DNA from: Lotus japonicus
Taxonomy: Eukaryota; Streptophyta; Magnoliopsida; Fabales; Fabaceae
Direction of reading: 5' to 3'
DNA length: 64,000 nucleotides
Assembly (NCBI RefSeq): GCF_012489685.1
Contig: NC_080046.1
Coordinates: 21,327,304-21,391,303 of the forward strand
In this document: positions 58,112 through 64,000 of the stretch, in pieces
How positions within the stretch are numbered: the first letter of the stretch is position 1
Layout: each line of letters begins with the position of its first letter
Made by a program: the position numbers and the translations under genes
The notes under the pieces: model-generated
What the model saw: the letters and a program-made list of their open reading frames with translations, nothing else
What the model was told of the DNA's origin: nothing
Database searches by the model: none

Positions 58112-58718
58112 TTTGGAGAAGCTTCAGGAAAGGGAGATGAATGGAAAAACAACAAGAAAAGTAAAGAGAAAAGAGAGGAACTGACCAAAGATAGGTGAAG
58201 TAATGGGAATGCAGCGAGCAATGGTGGTCGGAACACTGAAAGGTCACCGGAGTAGCAAGCGGCCGTCGAGAGCAGAGAACTTCAACAAAGACAAGGGTTG
58301 AAAGTAAGGAAAAGTAAAAGAGAATGAAAAATGAAGATTTGGGGTTTTATATAGGGAAGTCAAGTAAGGAGAGAGAAGGAAAGTGGAAAGGACGTGACCA
58401 TTTTTGAACGTTTTCACAAATCGAGGCAATCCCTCGAATTCCGCGTGAAAAGACTGCGGCAGTTGAATGCTAATGATGGCAGTTTTTCGGTAACGATGCA
58501 AGGTTAGAAGAAACGGCACGAGTCAAACAGTTTGGGCGACCTGGCGTGAATTTCATAAGACAAGCAGACTCCAAAAGAAGTGAAGTCTCTTGTCTTGTGG
58601 GCTTGTGGGCTAGGTCAGATAAGGCGGGTCTACCGCGTGAAGGGCGGCAAGAACACTTCTACTTTGACTAAGACATTTCAGTTCTAGAAAAGATGGAGCT
58701 TCATGTCTTGTGGGCTTA
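58112..58718 (-). other. presumed promoter and leader of the antisense gene
   Basis: Upstream of the antisense ATG, on the minus strand, TATATAAAACCCC (near 58350) is a good TATA box, about 240 bases before the start codon. No other gene in this stretch. The 3' LTR of the Tat element begins at 58719. Confidence 0.45.
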
Positions 58719-59077
58719 TGGGTCGGGCGGGTCATCATAAGTCCACTGACCCGCCCGGTAAGGCCAACACTAAGGTGATTAGGACGTAGACCCCAGCTTG
58801 AGGATGTGGGCCCGAGTTGTTTTATCTTGTTATATTGTACACATGCATTTGTCTTATTCAACATAGGGATTTGGGCCCTATATGTAAGGCCCAAATCCAT
58901 GAACATTCTAGATAAGGATCATTCCTACTATAAAAAGGGTGTCTTCACCTTGTACTAGGGATCTTTTTTAACCATTTATGAGATTATTTCCTTATTTACG
59001 TATTGCTTACTTCTTTTAGCTCTGCTAGGGTTTTTCAGAGGTACTTTGTTACCATTGTTATACCTTAGACAGGAACA
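58719..59077 (+). repeat. 3' LTR of the Tat element
   Basis: 359 bp, two substitutions from the 5' LTR (one in the terminal stem, one in GTTTT(G/A)TCTTG). Confidence 0.95.
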
Positions 59078-59784
59078 CCATGATACATCTTCTCATTTTC
59101 ATAAGTTCTTTGTGGAAGAGGGAGATGTATTTCTTGTTGGTTGGCTTCATCATTAGAATCAGCATCAGAAGCAACATCGACTTCAAACTCGTTAACATCA
59201 CCAGAACCATCAGTGCTAGCATCAAGATGAGTATTAACACAAGGATTAACTTCATCATCAATCTCCGCATCAACTTCATGTTGCAATTTGTGGGCGCGTA
59301 CAACCAGCAATGTGTTCAATGAGGTAGCCATATGTCCTAATTGGTTGGTTAAATTATGAATGGAGACCTCTTGATTTTGAATGAAAGATCTGGTTTCTTG
59401 AATGGACGATCTAGTTTCTTGCTGGAATTGCAGGTTCTGAATCGCAAACTGCTTCACCAATTCTTCCAACGACGACTCTTTAGATGGTGGTGTAGGGTTT
59501 GCTTGTTGATGGAATTCCTCTTGTGTATAGTAGCATTGTGGATCATAAAAAGGATATTGAAATTCCACTTGTGGATAGTAGCATGGTGGTGCATAAATAG
59601 GCTGCTGCAATTGCCCTTGTGGATGATAGCAAGGTGGGTCACACCAAATATTTTCAAAATTCTCTTGTGCATAACATTGAGGTGACTCAAACGGTTGTTG
59701 TTGGTTCTTGAGCAACATTTGTGTAACAGAAAATAGTAGCTTGTCGAGTCTGGCTTCTAGCTTATCAAGTTTAGCTTCCATCAC
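59078..59784 (-). pseudogene. LARD ORF copy 2, N-terminal part
   Basis: ATG at 59784: MMEAKLDKLEARLDKL, Q/Y/P-rich repeats (CYAQENFENI, CYHPQGQLQQP), then SLEELVKQFAIQN, SIHNLTNQLGHMATSLN, resembling the linker after Gag in Athila/Tat polyproteins, then DAEIDDEVN and YENEKMYHG. It is open to the Tat insertion point and has the base missing from copy 1, so this copy shows the ancestral frame. The preceding 59800-60360 is the purine-rich complement of the pyrimidine leader. Confidence 0.75.
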
Positions 59785-60373
59785 TGAAAAAAAAACTCCA
59801 CAACCTAATGATAAAAGACTAACGAAAAGAAAATATGTTAGTGAAAAACAAACGTTAAAAAAAAATTAAGGAAAAAAAAAACCTGTTACAAAAGCAAAAG
59901 GAAAAAGAGGGGAAAGAAAACAACGTTAGTAAAAAAAACAAGAAAGGAAAAAAAAAAATATTAATAATTCTGAACGTGATCTGAAACAATAGAAAAAAAA
60001 TGTTAGTAAAAAAAAAACAAATCTAGTCATAATAAGAAGAAGAACAGAAAAAAAAAAGAAGAATAATGAAGGGAAAGAAGATAGAAAAGATAGCAAAATA
60101 AAATAAAAGAGAGAAAAGATAGAGAAAGAAAGAAGAGAGTGATATAATAATAGAGGATAGCAAAGAGAATTAAAAGATATGAGATAGGAATAAAAGATAT
60201 GAGATAAATATAAAAGATATAAAAAAAAAACCTATAATCTAATAAGTAATTATAAAATCAAATTAAATCTACGTATAGCCAATGATAATTTTTTTTAATA
60301 AAAACGAAAATAAAATAGATTAAATAAAAAAAAAGAAAAAAAATACTCTAAAAACAATTAATAATCACCGAAG

Positions 60374-60391
60374 TCCCCGGCAACGACGCCA
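60374..60391 (-). other. PBS of LARD copy 2 (tRNA-Asp-like)
   Basis: Minus strand TGGCGTCGTTGCCGGGGA, one base from the tRNA-Asp complement and differing from copy 1 at the mismatch position, three bases from the LTR end. Confidence 0.8.
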
Positions 60392-60394
60392 ATT

Positions 60395-61643
60395 TGACGA
60401 ACGCACTGTCGCGGGTGCGTGCCAAAGTATTCTGCTTTGAATGCAGTACAATGTGTTGAACACCAGGATCGATCTCACAAGGACTCGGTGAAGTATTAAT
60501 TAATAATAGAGTAAAACAAAGCAATTAAAAAGGGGGTTTGATTTATTTGATGGTAAAGTAACAAACAGAACTTAAAAGAGATTTAATTCAGATAAAAGAA
60601 AGTGTTAGTCCTCGGATTATAACATTCAAGTGCAGCAAACCTTCATCGGTTACAAAAGATTAATTCTTCCTCATTGTTTCCCTAATTCGTGAGAGTTGAT
60701 TAACTAAGCGAAAATCAATTCTCAGTTTCCTAAACTAAGCGATTAAGAAACAGTTACGAACTAACATGAACTAAGCGAACATGCATCAACTCTTATTTCT
60801 AAAACTACGGAATTAAGCAAACCTTAGATCAGAAATAGAGATGAAGAGAATTAATAAAGAAGGAATTTGCATTAAGAACAGAACCACAAGTTTGCAAAAA
60901 CGAGAATATTAAAAATCCTAAGACTAACTAGGGAGTTTAGCAACTCATATTAGAAAAGAGGGAAAGATATGAGAGGGGAGGAGGTGAGGTGGTGTAATGG
61001 TGAGGTGGTTTGGTGGTGAGGTCTAACAAAAACCTAAACTCACTTATTTATACTAATAAATAAACTTGTTCATCAAGTAACAATCCTTGTTATCTAAATC
61101 TTTTCTAAATCTTCACAAAATCGGGTCCACATAAAGGAGTAATCTGCTGAACACTCAGGCATTCGCGGGTCTTACGAGAAGTCTGAATCTTCAATTGAGG
61201 TAAACATGAGAGTTGTAGATATTTAAGTCAGCTTCGCGGGCCTTCAACCGGATCCTAATTCGAAGTTCTGTAGCCCAAGATATGTTCATTTTAGTGCAGA
61301 CTGTTCCAAACTCGCAGGATTAGCGACAGCAACTTTGAAAGGAAATTTTGATCATGTTAGAAGCTTTTTATCGAATTGTTCTAAACATAAAAGTTGTAGG
61401 GCTTTGAGTTAGCCTTCCAACGACATATTATTCGCCTTATTTGGATATTTGTAGCTCCAGATTCAACCTGTTCTAGCAAAACAGTCACAGAAACTAAAAG
61501 TGTAGAATTAAGCACTTTTCCATGAATAATCCAAATAAGCACTAATGGTCAAAATATGGCTAAGTCATAAAAATTAAGCACAAAAATGTATATAATGAAG
61601 CTTAGAAAGACACACGTAAAGTGTATCAATTATGCAGTTCTCA
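60395..61643 (-). repeat. 5' LTR of LARD copy 2
   Basis: 1249 bp; termini as in the other LARD LTRs, though the outer end is altered (GTTCTCA where the partner has CTTAACA). TATA box in the same relative position as in copy 1. Confidence 0.9.
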
Positions 61644-62196
61644 CAAGCATATGAGTACATAGATATTCATCACACAACTCAATCACCACAAGTCAACACC
61701 ATTAATATCATTAGGGGACCTTATGAGTTTCTATTGTTAGTGTATGTCATATGCTCAATGCAGCCTCAAATGATCTGAATAAAAATGCCAACTCCTGACA
61801 CGACATGTGAGATATGCACACGGAAACTGTTGATGCCACTTATGATCGACTCTCTCATAATCGTCAGGGATCGAATCTCAAATTGAAAAATGTGGAATCC
61901 TCAAACCACCAGGAGCCGAACTCTCTTCCATATGATTATCACAATATAATCATGTTATTCACATAACTCAAAACATGTAATCATGTCATCAATCATCATG
62001 TGATCCTCAACAATCAACAACATGCATACATGAATGGCATCAATCAGGGGCTTTCTTGTTTTGGTTTGTGTTTGTAATATATATTAGTGGGTTTGCTGTT
62101 TTGGTTTGGGTGTTAAGGTGAGGTTTGCCGTTTTGAGTCTTTGTACTATAGTTCACTTGAGAATGTGGTACTCTTTTTTCTTCATTATGTTTTTAT
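61644..62196 (-). repeat. LTR C copy 2, 5' part, and unassigned tail
   Basis: 61644-61950 aligns with 40635-40925 of LTR C copy 1, resuming after the LARD insertion. From about 62040 the match is lost; 62040-62196 is T/G-rich with no identified content. Confidence 0.6.
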
Positions 62197-64000
62197 TGTA
62201 ACACCCCGATTTCGGTGGCGTCACTTTAGTAACAAAAAATAAACTTAATGCGGAAAAACGTGAATATTTTTTTTTCGTCGATAATGTAAACAAGACTGAA
62301 ATAAATAAAACCCAAATGCGAAAGACAACAGAACTAATATACAATATATATAACAGCCCCCGCTGTAAGTAGCAACCTCGTCACGAGTAACCTCCAGTGA
62401 CGGAAAGAAGAAAAGTGTAACGCCCGTAGGCAATATGTACAGACCAACGTAAAGGTGAAGTGTCCGCAACACAAACCTCAAAAATGAGAATAAGCTGGCC
62501 CATCGGCCTAAAACAAGACCTCCTAAGTCCAACCAACTCTCTGTGATTCCCGTAAAGAAACCACACAAAAAGCTATAGGCGGGAAACTACCCTGTCCCCA
62601 AAGAAACAAATGATGTTCAGAGCTAAGACTCTACTCCTACACTAATCCTATCTCGAGGAGCTCACACCAGCACTAAAACCTACATCCTAGCATGATCGCC
62701 GTCTGAATCTGAATCCAGAACGACCAAGTCTATAAACAATATCCGTCCTCCCCTCGCAACCGCGATGCGCTCCGGTGCTGGACTCACAGGCTTTGGGCCC
62801 GAACCATGATCATCAATGATAGCAACGGTGGGTGTGCTGGACTCTGAAGAATGCACTCCCACAGGCTCCTCCTCTGAGGGGTCCTCATCATCCGAAGACG
62901 ACGGTGGCGGTGGTGCTCCCACTCCTGGTCCGCAATGCACTCCTGGCGGCAAGTTAAAACTGATAGTGCTCCTCCTCAGTACTCCTTCCATCAAGTGTCC
63001 TACTCTGTCTACCCGATCCTCCATGATCCTCCCCGAGTACGTCGCACTCCTGGTGGGACCATTTCGGCCCGCGTGCCCCTTACACCAACAACAACGGTAG
63101 TCAGATCAGCAGTAAACCCGAAGGTCTGCCATTTTGGTCTGCTACTAAGAGTCGCCTACTAGCGCTCTTACGCGGAAATCCGGGTCTTATGACCATTTTG
63201 GAATCCACCGAGGTCCGAAGTCCGTCTCGTGTTAATACCTCATTAATGGTGCATGAATGCGAAATGATTAGCCAAACAACGTCTCCGACTTCACTCGACA
63301 CGTCTCCACGTGTTCTAGGTAAATTAAAGTCTCTAAAAGCTTACCCTAAGGTAAAGTCGATTCTGCGACAAAAGACACTTCTTCACAACAACACATAACT
63401 CATGATGATCTCCAAATCATCCGACTCATCTCCATCCGATGGTCACAACTGCTCAACGAGCAAAGAGTATCACATACTCGGAAACTACCTGTTTCCCGGA
63501 CTTATCCCCCGGATAGCCCAACAACACAACTGCTCCCAGAGCACAAGAGTATCAACATACTCAGAACTTACCAAGCTCCTCAACACTTGGATCCGACGAC
63601 ACTTCTCGTTTTCCAAAACTAAGATTTGCATCCTAAGCTTCCTTTCGAGTTTATTATCATTATTTGAAGATTTAGAGGTTGTTTAATGTCTTATGAGTTT
63701 TCTTTACAAAATAATATCCTTTTAGTCTTATCGCAAATCTTATGAGTTTTCAACATCCAAATATCCCAATTAATTCCCCGAGAATGTCTCGATCCATACA
63801 ACCATAACAAGGCCCGAATCTCATTCGTCCTATCAAACTTTCCCCAAAATCTCAAAATAAAATCGGCATGACCTGCCCGCTATTCTCACTACTCAGAATC
63901 ACAGATATCAGTGCAAGGACATAATTCAATCAGCACAATCAACAAACATGTCATATATCAACACATTCTAAAATAACCACGTAGCACTTAGCATATAAAG
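62197..64000 (-). repeat. long LTR D (gypsy), minus orientation, incomplete
   Basis: TGTAACACCCCGATTTCGG at 62197 is an LTR end reversed (compare GAAATCGGGGCGTTACA at 36050). No PBS lies beyond it, so it is a 3' or solo LTR. It runs to the window edge without reaching its start, so it is at least 1.8 kb. It contains an acidic 114-codon ORF (63024-62680: PPPPSSSDDEDPSEEEP) and a dense hairpin array at 63404-63590. Confidence 0.6.
63404..63590 (-). repeat. dense hairpin array in LTR D
   Basis: Consecutive short hairpins (plus-strand spelling): GATGAT/ATCATC, CCAT/ATGG, TGCTC/GAGCA, GAGTAT/ATACTC, GGAAAC/GTTTCC, TATCC/GGATA, TGCTC/GAGCA, GAGTAT/ATACTC and CCAAG/CTTGG, most with loops of 3-6 bases. 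The TGCTC plus GAGTAT pair occurs twice as an ~82-bp tandem repeat with different loops. Confidence 0.85.

Larger units (their letters stand above)
49577..59077 (+). mobile_element. Tat-lineage Ty3/gypsy element, recent insertion
   Basis: 9501 bp. LTRs 49577-49935 and 58719-59077, both 359 bp and differing at two positions. Target duplication CCATA (49572-49576) and CCATG (59078-59082) in the LARD copy 2 ORF. The sense strand encodes Gag-protease-RT-RNase H-second RNase H-integrase in one frame with about seven stops. The region before the 3' LTR holds an antisense gene. The dual RNase H and antisense ORF point to the Tat lineage. Youngest layer of the nest. Confidence 0.95.
46321..61643 (-). 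mobile_element. LARD copy 2, interrupted by the Tat element
   Basis: Second member of the family of copy 1, on the minus strand: 5' LTR 60395-61643, PBS 60374-60391, ORF in two pieces, terminal PPT 47565-47580, 3' LTR 46321-47564. Flanks CAGGC and CAAGC form a 5-bp target duplication with one mismatch; the related LTR C at 40635 has a single CAAGC. Removing the Tat insertion (49577-59077) leaves about 5.8 kb, the size of copy 1. Like copy 1 it lacks all pol domains. Confidence 0.9.

Overview
This is nuclear DNA of a flowering plant, probably a eudicot. It is AT-rich and almost entirely nested transposable elements, and the only host-gene sequence I recognise is broken and intron-containing. 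I see no intact cellular gene, no tRNA gene, no CRISPR array and no prokaryotic feature.

Layout, left to right. 235-1180: the 3' end of a LINE (minus strand). 1794-2050: a 5S-rRNA-like retroelement fragment. 2127-5145 (minus) and 11800-14829 (plus): two ~3 kb copies of one long LTR in head-to-head inverted orientation. Between them lies an ~0.8 kb internal fragment split by a non-autonomous Athila/Tat-like LTR element, here called LARD copy 1 (5556-11380, perfect 5-bp target duplication). 14830-17000: fragments of three further LTRs. 17281-23173: a full-length but broken Ty1/copia element. 24305-26900: a hAT transposase pseudogene with a non-autonomous Mutator-like element (24752-26179, perfect 9-bp target duplication) in its intron. 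27577-30896 (minus): the 5' portion of a DNA polymerase delta catalytic-subunit gene, with introns, frameshifts and a damaged exonuclease motif, cut off before the polymerase domain. 31666-41540: a long LTR (LTR C) interrupted by a chromovirus-type gypsy element that kept its pol but lost gag. 42002-42956: a small inverted-repeat DNA element containing one CACTA terminus. 45236-62196: a second copy of LTR C, interrupted by LARD copy 2 (46321-61643, minus), itself interrupted by a very young Tat-lineage gypsy element (49577-59077, plus). 62197-64000: another long LTR running off the window.

The genes do not form a pathway; they are layers of insertion. Target duplications, a paralogous empty site at 40635-40639 and LTR divergence give a relative order: LTR C is oldest, then LARD copy 2, then the Tat element.

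The most unusual signal is structural. The long LTRs carry arrays of short hairpins. In the inverted pair eight or nine hairpins share one loop (TGGAGTGG or close variants) while their stems differ but stay self-complementary. The LTR at the right edge has an independent array of about nine hairpins with different loops. In one long LTR, and partly in others, the arrays lie inside what looks like a leader intron followed by a short ORF just before the LTR end. Other points worth a second look are the LARD family's conserved protein of unknown function, a Tat element that seems to have been inserted already dead, its spliced antisense gene, and the half polymerase gene.
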